A stretch of DNA of 64,000 bases from an uncultured Lachnospiraceae bacterium (GTDB taxonomy: Bacteria > Bacillota > Clostridia > Lachnospirales > Lachnospiraceae), in NCBI GenBank assembly GCA_910583605.1, contig CAJTXN010000001.1:629327-693326 (forward strand), read 5' to 3'. The position numbers and the translations under genes are program-made. Positions 26,134 to 34,055 of the stretch are shown here, in pieces; the stretch's first letter is position 1, and every line of letters starts with the position of its first letter. The notes under the pieces were generated by a model. That model was not told where the DNA came from. It saw only the letters and a list, made by a program, of their open reading frames with translations, and did no database searches.

Positions 26134-27330
26134 TCAGCACACATGTTGTTGACCGTAAAGATAATCTTCATATAACGGAGACATATCCCGCAGCCGTTTC
26201 ACAATCTGTTTCAGTTCACCCACAATATAATCAATATCCGCAATTGTAGTTTCCGGTGATATGGTTATTCTCAGGGAACCATGGGCTATTTCATGAGGCA
26301 GACCGATTGCAAGCAATACATGGGAAGGGTCCAGAGAACCGGAAGTACACGCCGAACCAGAGGATGCACAGATTCCCCTGGCATCAAGCATGATCAGCAG
26401 AGACTCTCCCTCTATAAAACGGATTGAAAAATTTGCGTTATTCGGAAGCCTGTCCACCAGATCCCCGTTCAGACGGACATATGGAATCTCCTTTAATACC
26501 CGGTCCACCAGATGCTGTCTGAGAGAAGTCATATATTCTGCATCCTGCTCCAGTCTCCGGTCCGCAATCTCTGTGGCCTTTGCCATTCCCACGATTCCCG
26601 GAACATTATGGGTTCCGGCTCTCCGGTTTCTCTCCTGTACGCCTCCATGAATCAGGGCTCCGATTCTGATGCCGTTTCTTATATATAAAATTCCAATCCC
26701 TTTTGGTCCGTGAATCTTATGGCCGCTGGCACTTAATAAATCAATTCCCAGTTCTTTTACATTGATTCTGATCTGTCCATAGGCCTGAACCGCATCCGTA
26801 TGAAACAGAATATCATGTTTTTTTGCAATTGCCCCAATACGTTTTATATCCTGTATGGTTCCAATCTCATTGTTTGCATACATTATGGAAATCAGAACCG
26901 TATCCTCACGGATGGCTGCTTCCAAATCTGCCAGATTTACCTTTCCTTTTTCATTCACATCTAAATATGTGACCTCATATCCATGTTTCTCCAAATATTC
27001 GCAGGTATGAAGTACCGCATGATGTTCAATCCGGCTTGTAATAATATGTCTTCCCTTATATTTCAATGCTTCGGCAGCAGCCTTGATTGCCCAGTTATCC
27101 GATTCGCTTCCTCCTCCGGTGAAATAAATCTCACTGGAATCCGCACCTAAAAATCCTGCTATCTGCTCTCTGGATTCTTCAATTGCTTTTTTCGCCGTTC
27201 CCGCAAAAGTATATATACTGGCAGGATTCCCATACAATTCGGTAAAGTACGGTTTCATACTGTCAAATACTTCCGGATATACTGCAGTTGTTGCCGCATT
27301 GTCTACATATATGTTAATTTTATCAGCCAT
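26134..27330 (-). CDS. nifS: Cysteine desulfurase, NifS/IscS type
   Basis: 398 residues from the ATG at 27330, which has AAAGGATGAAAAAT before it. The family starts IYVDNAATTAVYPEV, so an open 26-codon upstream extension is discarded. It is a PLP enzyme that takes sulfur from cysteine for iron-sulfur clusters. PLP lysine: LLSASGHKIHGPKGIG. Sulfur-carrying cysteine loop: SSGSACTSGSLDPSHVL, the group-I type with a long loop. It is transcribed first, followed by nifU. Confidence 0.97.
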   Translation of the reverse strand: MADKINIYVDNAATTAVYPEVFDSMKPYFTELYGNPASIYTFAGTAKKAIEESREQIAGFLGADSSEIYFTGGGSESDNWAIKAAAEALKYKGRHIITSRIEHHAVLHTCEYLEKHGYEVTYLDVNEKGKVNLADLEAAIREDTVLISIMYANNEIGTIQDIKRIGAIAKKHDILFHTDAVQAYGQIRINVKELGIDLLSASGHKIHGPKGIGILYIRNGIRIGALIHGGVQERNRRAGTHNVPGIVGMAKATEIADRRLEQDAEYMTSLRQHLVDRVLKEIPYVRLNGDLVDRLPNNANFSIRFIEGESLLIMLDARGICASSGSACTSGSLDPSHVLLAIGLPHEIAHGSLRITISPETTIADIDYIVGELKQIVKRLRDMSPLYEDYLYGQQHVC

Positions 27331-27375
27331 ATTTTTCATCCTTTCTTTAATTCCTACTATTCTTGTATGAAATAT

Positions 27376-27404
27376 ACTATACTTGTTTGCTGGGAATTTG
27401 TCAA
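27376..27404 (-). promoter_or_regulatory. Strong sigma-A promoter of nifS-nifU
   Basis: Minus strand: a perfect -35 TTGACA (27404-27399), a 17-base spacer and -10 TATAGT (27381-27376). The leader is short (about 40 bases) and holds GTAT...ATAC half-sites that might serve as an operator. Confidence 0.75.
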
Positions 27405-27518
27405 GCATAAATTTTAAGACAATTTATAAAACAGAATACCACGCAGACCACTTCCGGGTGTCAGTACCTAAAACAGCCTGCAATATTGATTTACACAGAC
27501 CCGTATTTCTTCTCTCAT

Positions 27519-27543
27519 AGTCAGTAGGTCTGACTGTTTTTTT
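27519..27543 (+). terminator. Terminator-like hairpin without an obvious plus-strand gene
   Basis: agtcag (27519-27524), a 5-base loop, ctgact (27530-27535), then gttttttt. It would work on plus-strand transcripts, but no plus-strand gene precedes it. The surrounding gap 27405-27601 otherwise shows only a weak minus-strand hairpin (about 27560-27580) that may end the lipoprotein transcript. Confidence 0.45.
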
Positions 27544-27601
27544 GCATAAAAAAAGAACTGCATACTCATACTACAGCCCCTCTTTACACAATACGTAAAA
27601 A

Positions 27602-28342
27602 TTATTTTTTCAAATCAAGAATATAACATGATTTGCCTTTGACTATATCATTTGATATCGTTACATGAAGCTTAGAATCTAAACAAAGTGCCGGTCTGAC
27701 ATAATTTAAATCGCTTGAATTTGAAGAATCAATCCTATTATTACTTCCAATTGTATACGTACAGGATACTTTCCACGTATCAGGTGTTCTTAACCACCAG
27801 CTAACACAACTTCCATTTTCAGTATAAGAAATCCTGTTTTCAACCTCATTAAAAAAATCAATCGAAACACCCTCTTGTTCTACAGAATCAATATTTAATT
27901 CATCGATTGATAGTAAGAAAATTTTTCTGTTAATAGTTGTTTTTTCATCACCTGATACACCTATGGAAGATTCCGTAATTATAGTAATATCTACACTTTT
28001 TATCAGATTCGCAATCTCGGAAAATTGTTCAAGGAATGTACTATTCAAGAATAAATCAATTTCACTGTCTTCATAATATGAATAATATTCATTTATTCGC
28101 AATGGTTCATCTAAAACATTTCTCCGTAACAAAAGAGCATTTCCCTTGTAATCATCAGTAATTACAAGATACGGGACATAAACATCATTCTCAAGCAGAT
28201 ATACCTCATTATTGGATTTATTCTGTTTGTTATAAACCAAATCCGATAATGTAGAAATATCTTTTTTTTCAGAACAAGACGAAAAAATATTCATACCCAA
28301 TAATAAAACTGCCAAAATGGCAACTCCTCTCCTCATTTTCAA
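27602..28342 (-). CDS. Lipoprotein with DUF6273-like domain
   Basis: 246 residues. A signal peptide with a lipobox (LLLGMNIFSSC) makes it a membrane-anchored lipoprotein, acylated at Cys23. The C-terminal segment SCVSWWLRTPDTW followed by NYVRPALCLD is the hallmark of DUF6273, a domain common in clostridial surface proteins; its function is unknown. The first codon is TTG: GGAGG stands six bases from it, whereas the ATG two codons later would be 12 bases away. The gene and flanks are clearly more AT-rich than the neighbourhood, with much Asn, Ile and Lys, which suggests recent acquisition. Confidence 0.8.
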   Translation of the reverse strand: MKMRRGVAILAVLLLGMNIFSSCSEKKDISTLSDLVYNKQNKSNNEVYLLENDVYVPYLVITDDYKGNALLLRRNVLDEPLRINEYYSYYEDSEIDLFLNSTFLEQFSEIANLIKSVDITIITESSIGVSGDEKTTINRKIFLLSIDELNIDSVEQEGVSIDFFNEVENRISYTENGSCVSWWLRTPDTWKVSCTYTIGSNNRIDSSNSSDLNYVRPALCLDSKLHVTISNDIVKGKSCYILDLKK

Positions 28343-28441
28343 ATAAAACCTCCATCAATATTCAAACGTTCCATGATATGAGAACATTTTTTAATTTTCA
28401 TTATTAAAACATAAAACTACAGTTTTCAAAGTAATTAATAT

Positions 28442-28510
28442 CTAATATCCAAATATAACATGCATATTTTCAATAATTAATTTGGGACTTTCTCTATTTC
28501 GCATCATCAT
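28442..28510 (-). CDS. Possible 22-residue small ORF upstream of the lipoprotein gene
   Basis: A short frame reading MMMRNRESPKL then IIENMHVIFGY with a TAG stop. It stands behind a good SD (AGAGGAAGTG) on the minus strand, about 100 bases ahead of the lipoprotein start. It could be a leader peptide, a small signalling peptide or chance. The rest of the AT-rich gap 28343-28848 shows no other coding or structural feature. Confidence 0.25.
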   Translation of the reverse strand: MMMRNRESPKLIIENMHVIFGY

Positions 28511-28848
28511 CACTTCCTCTCAAAAAGCTATATTTCAATATCTGCATTTAATTGTAGCATTTTTTTCTTTTTTATCATATACATTCGACATATAAAAAAT
28601 ATATCTCAAAGGTTCATAATGAAAATATCATCAAAATATGTTGAATAGTTTTTCTTACTATTGAAGTTAACAACACTGAAGAAATCCTTGTTAATCATTT
28701 GGAACATAAGATAAAGCGCTATTTTTTTATTCAGCAATTACCGACGGCCAGGTGTATTCCATATTTATAATATCGGCAAAGATTGCAAAATTTGCAACAA
28801 GAAAAAAACGGTAACATTCATGCTGCTTAGAATAGCAGACACAGATTA

Positions 28849-29541
28849 TTACAGCATCTCAACCACTTCCGCCCTGCACAGCAGTATGCTTAAATTTCCG
28901 TTTCTGCATCTCAGCTCATCAATAAATTTTTTCTCATCTGCATCTTTCTTAAAAATCAGCTGATAGGTCAGTTCATACATAGAACCCATATTTGTAGTTC
29001 TCACCTTGTCCAGATATATCTTATCCGTAAATTCCTGAAACAGATCATCAAATGCCCCCTGATAATTCAGATTTTCGGGAATGGTTATGCGCAGTGTCTT
29101 TTCCACATTCCGGATGACACCATAATTCGTCATCATCAGGATAAAATAAACAACTCCGATTATAACTGTAGCGACTGCCGCAAATACAATATAACCCATT
29201 CCAGAAGCCAGACCAATTGCCATGGCAAACAATACATGAGAAATATCCTTGGAATCTCCCGGAAGACTTCGGAATCTTACCAGCGTAAATACCCCTGCAA
29301 TGGAAAAGGCTCTGGCAATATCACTTCCAACAAGTATGATAACAATGGATACCATGGCCGGAAGAATTACAAGAGTAATTGCAAAGTTTGTGGAAAAACG
29401 TTTTCTCCGGTTTGTAAAGATATAAATCATACTGATAATAAGCCCGAGGACCAGTGCTACACCTATACATATCAGGGCATCTGTAGGCACTATGCTTAAA
29501 GTTGCACTTCCTTCGGAAGTCTCAAAAATCGTATCTAACAT
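28849..29541 (-). CDS. DUF4956 family membrane protein
   Basis: 230 residues with four predicted membrane helices (about residues 22-42, 53-75, 78-95 and 103-138) and a soluble C-terminal domain of about 80 residues with an ACT/ferredoxin-like strand-helix pattern. The conserved block between helices, IARAFSIAGVFTLVRFRSLPGD, is characteristic of DUF4956. These proteins occur next to VTC-domain proteins in many bacteria; their activity is not known to me. The start codon overlaps the end of the VTC gene by 7 bases. It is the last gene of the regulator-kinase-VTC operon. Confidence 0.9.
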   Translation of the reverse strand: MLDTIFETSEGSATLSIVPTDALICIGVALVLGLIISMIYIFTNRRKRFSTNFAITLVILPAMVSIVIILVGSDIARAFSIAGVFTLVRFRSLPGDSKDISHVLFAMAIGLASGMGYIVFAAVATVIIGVVYFILMMTNYGVIRNVEKTLRITIPENLNYQGAFDDLFQEFTDKIYLDKVRTTNMGSMYELTYQLIFKKDADEKKFIDELRCRNGNLSILLCRAEVVEML

Positions 29542-30275
29542 ATTTTTCTCTCCGTTCCGCTGCGTTTTGCAGCTATGTAATTTTTATATTCTGTTCCATA
29601 TTTCGAAAAGGAACAGCCGTAAATTTTCAGTTCTGTAAGCAGTTCCGACAACCACACCGGCATACTGCCCACAGTTTTTATTTCCATCAGCCAGGTTCCC
29701 TTTTGTAATAATTTTTCTCCGTCATCCCCTGATTCTAAACGCAGACGTTCCCTTCTGGTCCGAATATTGGTATCGAAAGTAATTCGCAGTTCCCCATCCT
29801 CCTTTCCAAATAATGCCTTCCTGTCATATGCCAGATATACCTTCGGCACAGGTTTATATAATTCCATAAAATACTTCAGTTCATTTAACACTTGTTCATT
29901 GATATAGGAATTTGGCATCGGAAATTTGTTATCCAGCAAAAAATCATAGGCTTCGCTTAATTGCAAAACCGTCCTTCTCTTATTCACAACACCTTTAAAT
30001 TTTTTCTTGATCTCCAGAAAAACCTTATCCTCCAGAGTCGGAATACCGTAACTTCTAAGGCGCAGCTTTTCCTTATAAATCGGACGGTCAATGGAGCAGC
30101 GTATCAGTTCATCATCCCATGTATCAAAATAAATATTACTTATGGAATAAAATCTGTTTCCTGTGCAGAAGCTGTCTTCAATCATATAAGCGCTTAACTT
30201 TTCATTCAGAACGTGATAAGAATAATCATCGATGATATACTTTTTTTCCACACGATTAAATACTTCAATTGCCAT
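29535..30275 (-). CDS. VTC-domain polyphosphate polymerase-like protein
   Basis: 246 residues, a stand-alone VTC (CYTH-like triphosphate tunnel) domain. In yeast the VTC complex makes inorganic polyphosphate from ATP. The tunnel residues expected on the strands are visible: RVEKKYII near the start, YKEKLRLRSYG, VFLEIKKKF, VYLAYDRKALFG, LRITFDTNIRTRR and LMEIKT. Basic and acidic residues alternate as needed to grip polyphosphate and a metal ion. No membrane helix is present, so the following DUF4956 protein would be its membrane partner. 15 bases after the kinase gene. Confidence 0.9.
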   Translation of the reverse strand: MAIEVFNRVEKKYIIDDYSYHVLNEKLSAYMIEDSFCTGNRFYSISNIYFDTWDDELIRCSIDRPIYKEKLRLRSYGIPTLEDKVFLEIKKKFKGVVNKRRTVLQLSEAYDFLLDNKFPMPNSYINEQVLNELKYFMELYKPVPKVYLAYDRKALFGKEDGELRITFDTNIRTRRERLRLESGDDGEKLLQKGTWLMEIKTVGSMPVWLSELLTELKIYGCSFSKYGTEYKNYIAAKRSGTERKIC

Positions 30276-30290
30276 GTTTCTCCTGCCTTT

Positions 30291-31814
30291 CTAATTTTCT
30301 TCCGAAATCTTCAGTTCAAACCAGAAGGTACTTCCCAAACCTTCCCGGCTTTCCACCCCATACTCCGCATGATGAAGATTCAATATATTCTGAACGATGG
30401 ACAACCCCAGTCCGCTGCCCATAACCGCCCGCTTATGATTCTTATCCGCTTTATAATAGCGTTCCCATACATTTTTCAGTTCACTTTCCGGAATTCCGGC
30501 TCCGGAATCAGCAACTTCGATTCTGACACTGCCGGATTTTACACTCTGGCGAATCAGCACTTTTTTATCTGCACCGGTATAGTTCACCGCATTGCTGATC
30601 AGATTATATATGACCTGATAAATTTTAAATTCATCCGCCTCCACTATGATATGTTCCTCATACTGAAATTCAATAACATATCCGTAAGGCTCCAGCAGTT
30701 TGGCATACCGGTCCGTTGTGGCCTGAATGCTTTCCGTCAAATCATATTCTTTCGTTTCCAAAACGGTAACACCTGCCTGAATCTTAGACATATCCAGCAG
30801 GTCATTTACAAGAACCGTCAGCCGCTTGGTCTCATCAATGATCACCTGAACATTTTCCGGGGTATTTTCACCGGGCAGATCCCTCATTACCTCTGAGTAA
30901 GCGGTAATCATGGTTAATGGTGTCCGCAGATCATGGGATACATTGGCCAGCAGCTCTTTTTGCAGTACATCGGTTTTGGAAAGTTCCTTTGCCGTATGAT
31001 TCAGTGTATCGGATAGTTCAGAAATTTCCCTGTAATCCTTTCCGTTAAATTCCACGGAAAAATTTCCTTTTGCCAATTCCTTTGCCGTATCATTGATAAC
31101 GATAATCGGACGTGACACTCTTCTGGATATTATAAATGCTATGACCAAAGATAACAATATCAAAATAACGGATATATAAATTAATTGAATCCGCAGGGTA
31201 TGCACGGTAGCCCCTACCAGTGAAATAACGGAATTCAGAAAAATAACATATTCCGTTTCGTCGGCCGCCGTCACAACCTGTATGGATACAACGCTTTCAT
31301 TTTTGGAATTATCGGGCATATTCGGCATTTTGTTAAAGCGGTCCGGTTCCATATCCTTTCCAGCCGGAAATCTGCTTTCCGGTATATCCTCTTTTATCTC
31401 TGACATACCTGACTCTATTTCTTTTGTTTTTAATTCCAATATGCCTCCCTGCTCTACAGCCTGCTGATAAAACTCAACGATTGCTTTTCGATGCAGCTTA
31501 TGTATGGAACAGCCTGGAGCGGCTTCGGCTGAATACAGCTTTTCTCCTTCCGGATTCGTAATCAGAATACAGATATCATAATTCCCGGATATGGTTTCCA
31601 CCGCTTCCGCCAGGTCACTATCATTAATTACGGAGATCAGATTCTCTCCTGCACTTCTCAGTTCTTTTTTCTTAATGCTTTTATAAAACACATCCAGATA
31701 TACTGTCTGAAACAGCCACAGCAGTATCAGCAGTATCGCAATAAAACTTAAAAGATAACAGAAAATCTTCCATTTAATACTAATTCTCTCATGTCTCAAA
31801 ACGATATCCCACAC
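30291..31814 (-). CDS. Membrane sensor histidine kinase
   Basis: 507 residues. Two membrane helices (about 16-38 and 207-229) flank an extracytoplasmic sensor region of about 170 residues rich in Glu, Pro and Ser. HAMP follows, then the HisKA box LLANVSHDLRTPLTMI and the ATPase motifs NLISNAVNYT, DSGAGIPE and GSGLGLSIVQ. A GTG is the first possible start, overlapping the regulator gene by 26 bases; a TTG five codons later is an alternative. It pairs with the regulator encoded just upstream and shares the operon with the VTC and DUF4956 genes, hinting at control by phosphate, polyphosphate or envelope state. Confidence 0.93.
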   Translation of the reverse strand: MWDIVLRHERISIKWKIFCYLLSFIAILLILLWLFQTVYLDVFYKSIKKKELRSAGENLISVINDSDLAEAVETISGNYDICILITNPEGEKLYSAEAAPGCSIHKLHRKAIVEFYQQAVEQGGILELKTKEIESGMSEIKEDIPESRFPAGKDMEPDRFNKMPNMPDNSKNESVVSIQVVTAADETEYVIFLNSVISLVGATVHTLRIQLIYISVILILLSLVIAFIISRRVSRPIIVINDTAKELAKGNFSVEFNGKDYREISELSDTLNHTAKELSKTDVLQKELLANVSHDLRTPLTMITAYSEVMRDLPGENTPENVQVIIDETKRLTVLVNDLLDMSKIQAGVTVLETKEYDLTESIQATTDRYAKLLEPYGYVIEFQYEEHIIVEADEFKIYQVIYNLISNAVNYTGADKKVLIRQSVKSGSVRIEVADSGAGIPESELKNVWERYYKADKNHKRAVMGSGLGLSIVQNILNLHHAEYGVESREGLGSTFWFELKISEEN

Positions 31815-32466
31815 CCCGCAATGTAACCAGGAATTTCCGGTATTCCTTCAGACTGCTTCTCAGCAGTTTAATGTGAGTATCCAGAGTCCTGTCATCACCA
31901 TAATAGTCATATCCCCAAACTTCATTGATCAGTTTCTCTCTTGACAATGCAATTCCCCTGTTTATTACCATATAAAATAGCAAATCATATTCCTTTGGTG
32001 TCAGTTCCACCTTTTCTCCGTTTACTTTCACTATCCTACTGGTAAAATCAATGTTCAGTCCCTCTGCCTCAAACACATCATGGGAATCGGATTTTCCCAA
32101 TTTGTTCTGATTTCTGGAAATAACAACTTTTACCCGCATCATAAGTTCTTTTGGTGAAAAAGGTTTTACCACATAGTCATCAATTCCCAATTCAAAGCCG
32201 TGAATTTTATCATACTCCTCTCCCCGTGCAGAGAGCATGATGATGGGTATCTCCCGGATTTCCCGAATCTTTTTGCATACAGTGAATCCATCCAGTTCCG
32301 GCATCATTATATCCAGTATTACCAGATTAAAGTCTCCGGTTCTGCATAGTTCAATCGCCTCTATTCCATTGGAAGCCTCAGTAATACCGTACCCCTCAAA
32401 TTCCGCATATTTTCTTATTACTGTCCTGATTTTTTCTTCATCATCCACTACCAGAATACTGTACAT
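31789..32466 (-). CDS. OmpR/PhoB-family response regulator
   Basis: 225 residues. The receiver domain has the acidic pair near the start (ILVVDDEEKIR), the phospho-Asp in LVILDIMMPELDG and the Lys in DYVVKPFSPKEL. The C-terminal winged helix is of the OmpR/PhoB type (LTPKEYDLLFYM, DRTLDTHIKLLRSSL, TLRGVGYRFE). It has a good SD (AAGGAGGCG). It is the first gene of the four-gene operon ending in DUF4956 and presumably controls its own operon. No direct-repeat operator was recognised in the leader. Confidence 0.95.
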   Translation of the reverse strand: MYSILVVDDEEKIRTVIRKYAEFEGYGITEASNGIEAIELCRTGDFNLVILDIMMPELDGFTVCKKIREIREIPIIMLSARGEEYDKIHGFELGIDDYVVKPFSPKELMMRVKVVISRNQNKLGKSDSHDVFEAEGLNIDFTSRIVKVNGEKVELTPKEYDLLFYMVINRGIALSREKLINEVWGYDYYGDDRTLDTHIKLLRSSLKEYRKFLVTLRGVGYRFET

Positions 32467-32625
32467 TCCATCGCCTCCTTGTATACAGACTATACCTTCT
32501 GAATGTGTTGAATAAGTGTTAATTACTTTATGGATTTCTGATTGTCCTTCAATCTGTTGATTGTGTAATTATAACATATTCCCGCCGGAATTCTTTAAAA
32601 TATAATATATATTTTCCTATTATTA

Positions 32626-32654
32626 TTGAATTTTTCACGTTTTTATTGTAAAAT
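32626..32654 (+). promoter_or_regulatory. Sigma-A promoter of the cheY/CheX-like pair
   Basis: Plus strand: -35 TTGAAT (32626-32631), a 17-base spacer and -10 TAAAAT (32649-32654), 47 bases before the cheY-like start codon. The SD AAAGGAG follows at about 32686. Confidence 0.7.
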
Positions 32655-32701
32655 ATAAACAGATTTTAAAGGAATTTTAATTGTGAAAGGAGTTTTAGTC
32701 A

Positions 32702-33082
32702 ATGACTATTAATGAGTTTAAAGTTCTTGTATGTGATGACTCTATTTTATCACGAAAGAAATTAAAAGATTGTATATTATCAATGGGGTGTGCCGAGGTA
32801 TTTGAAGCCGCCGACGGTGAAGAAGCCATTGCACAGTATGAGGCCAACAGACCAAACTTAGTATTTATGGATATTGTAATGCCGAAGAAAGACGGTATCG
32901 AAGCTGTAACGGAAATCTTAAAAATTGATTCCAACGCTAAAATTGTTATGGCCTCTTCCGTAGGTACACAGTCATTTTTAAAAGATGCCATCAAAGCCGG
33001 CGCTTTCGATTTTCTGCAAAAGCCGTTTGATCCGGAGCAGGTAAAAAAATTAGTTAACAACGTATGTAAAGGAGGCTGTTAG
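32702..33082 (+). CDS. CheY-like single-domain response regulator
   Basis: 126 residues, receiver domain only. The acidic pair is in VLVCDDSILSRKK, the phospho-accepting Asp in NLVFMDIVMPKKDG, the Thr/Ser position in IVMASSVGTQ and the Lys in DFLQKPFDPEQV. The sequence MASSVGTQ is typical of CheY proteins. It has no output domain, so it works through protein contact. The next gene starts directly after its stop codon, with the SD (AAAGGAGG) inside the cheY end, so the two are coupled. No other chemotaxis or flagellar gene lies in the window. Confidence 0.94.
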   Translation: MTINEFKVLVCDDSILSRKKLKDCILSMGCAEVFEAADGEEAIAQYEANRPNLVFMDIVMPKKDGIEAVTEILKIDSNAKIVMASSVGTQSFLKDAIKAGAFDFLQKPFDPEQVKKLVNNVCKGGC

Positions 33083-33964
33083 ATGTTTACACAGTTTTTT
33101 GGAAACTACTTATTAAATCAGAATCTGGTAACGCCGGAACAGTTAGTCGATGCTCTTCAGGAGAAGAAAAACACAAGAATGAAATTAGGCGTTTTAGCCA
33201 TCAATGCCGGTTACATGACAGCCAGCCAGGTGGAACGTGTTCACGAAATGCAGAGTAAAATGGATAAACGTATTGGTGATATTGCTGTAGAATTGGGATA
33301 CATGACAGATGAACAGGTAATGGAACTGCTTCATTCCCAGCCTCTCGGCTACCTTCTTCTCGGTCAGGCTCTGGTTGACAAAGGATATATGACCAATACC
33401 CAGTTTGAAGATGCCATTCATGCATATAAAGAAAAATACTCTCTGACAGACGAAGATATCGCAGATAACAAAAATTCCAAAGTAGAAAACCTCATCTCTT
33501 CTTTCTGTGATTTCTCCCAGACTTCTAATCCTGCATTATATGAGGAATTTGTATCATTACTGATGAATAACCTGGTTCGGTTCGTAGGAGATGATTTTAC
33601 TCCGTTGGAACCTGTAGCCGTTACGGATGTAAACGGTTTAAAAGCCACTACCCAGGATATAACCGGTGAATTCTCCACCACCACATCCATTATGGCTGAC
33701 GAACCTGCGTTTATTGAATTTGCCACCCGGTATGCGGATGAAGAGATTACCGAAATGAATGAATATGTAGAAGCTTCTGCCCAGGACTTTATCAACCTTC
33801 ACAACGGTTTATTCACAGTAAATGTATCCAATAACCAGCAGATTGAATTAAAATTAACTCCTCCGACACCATTGTCTGATGCAGACCCGGAGAACTGCAA
33901 AAACGGGTTGATTCTTCCCTTCCAGTATCCGTTTGGAATCATTAAATTCTGTATCACACTATAA
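33083..33964 (+). CDS. CheX-like protein with four N-terminal 29-residue repeats (MshEN/T2SSE_N-like)
   Basis: 293 residues. Residues about 5-118 are four tandem repeats with an exact 29-residue period: glycines at 7, 36, 65 and 94; small or polar residues at 14, 43, 72 and 101 (N, G, G, G); Thr at 17, 46, 75 and 104; Gln at 20, 49, 78 and 107. The consensus hG..hh...G.hT..Qhe..h resembles the half-motifs of MshEN/T2SSE_N domains, some of which bind cyclic di-GMP. Residues about 140-293 look like a CheC/CheX-type domain (NNLVRFVGDDF, later EITEMNEYVEAS). The canonical ExxN phosphatase motif is not intact. It probably acts with the CheY-like protein encoded just upstream. Confidence 0.75.
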   Translation: MFTQFFGNYLLNQNLVTPEQLVDALQEKKNTRMKLGVLAINAGYMTASQVERVHEMQSKMDKRIGDIAVELGYMTDEQVMELLHSQPLGYLLLGQALVDKGYMTNTQFEDAIHAYKEKYSLTDEDIADNKNSKVENLISSFCDFSQTSNPALYEEFVSLLMNNLVRFVGDDFTPLEPVAVTDVNGLKATTQDITGEFSTTTSIMADEPAFIEFATRYADEEITEMNEYVEASAQDFINLHNGLFTVNVSNNQQIELKLTPPTPLSDADPENCKNGLILPFQYPFGIIKFCITL

Positions 33965-33978
33965 TATATGTTCTTATT

Positions 33979-34022
33979 AAAAAAGAGATTTCCGACTTAT
34001 TACCGCCGGAAATCTCTTTTTT
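33979..34022. terminator. Bidirectional terminator between the CheX-like gene and thrC
   Basis: aaaaaagagatttccg (33979-33994) pairs perfectly with cggaaatctctttttt (34007-34022). It serves the convergent CheX-like and thrC genes. Confidence 0.88.
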
Positions 34023-34055
34023 CTATATTATTCATTCAACCTATTACAACTTCTA

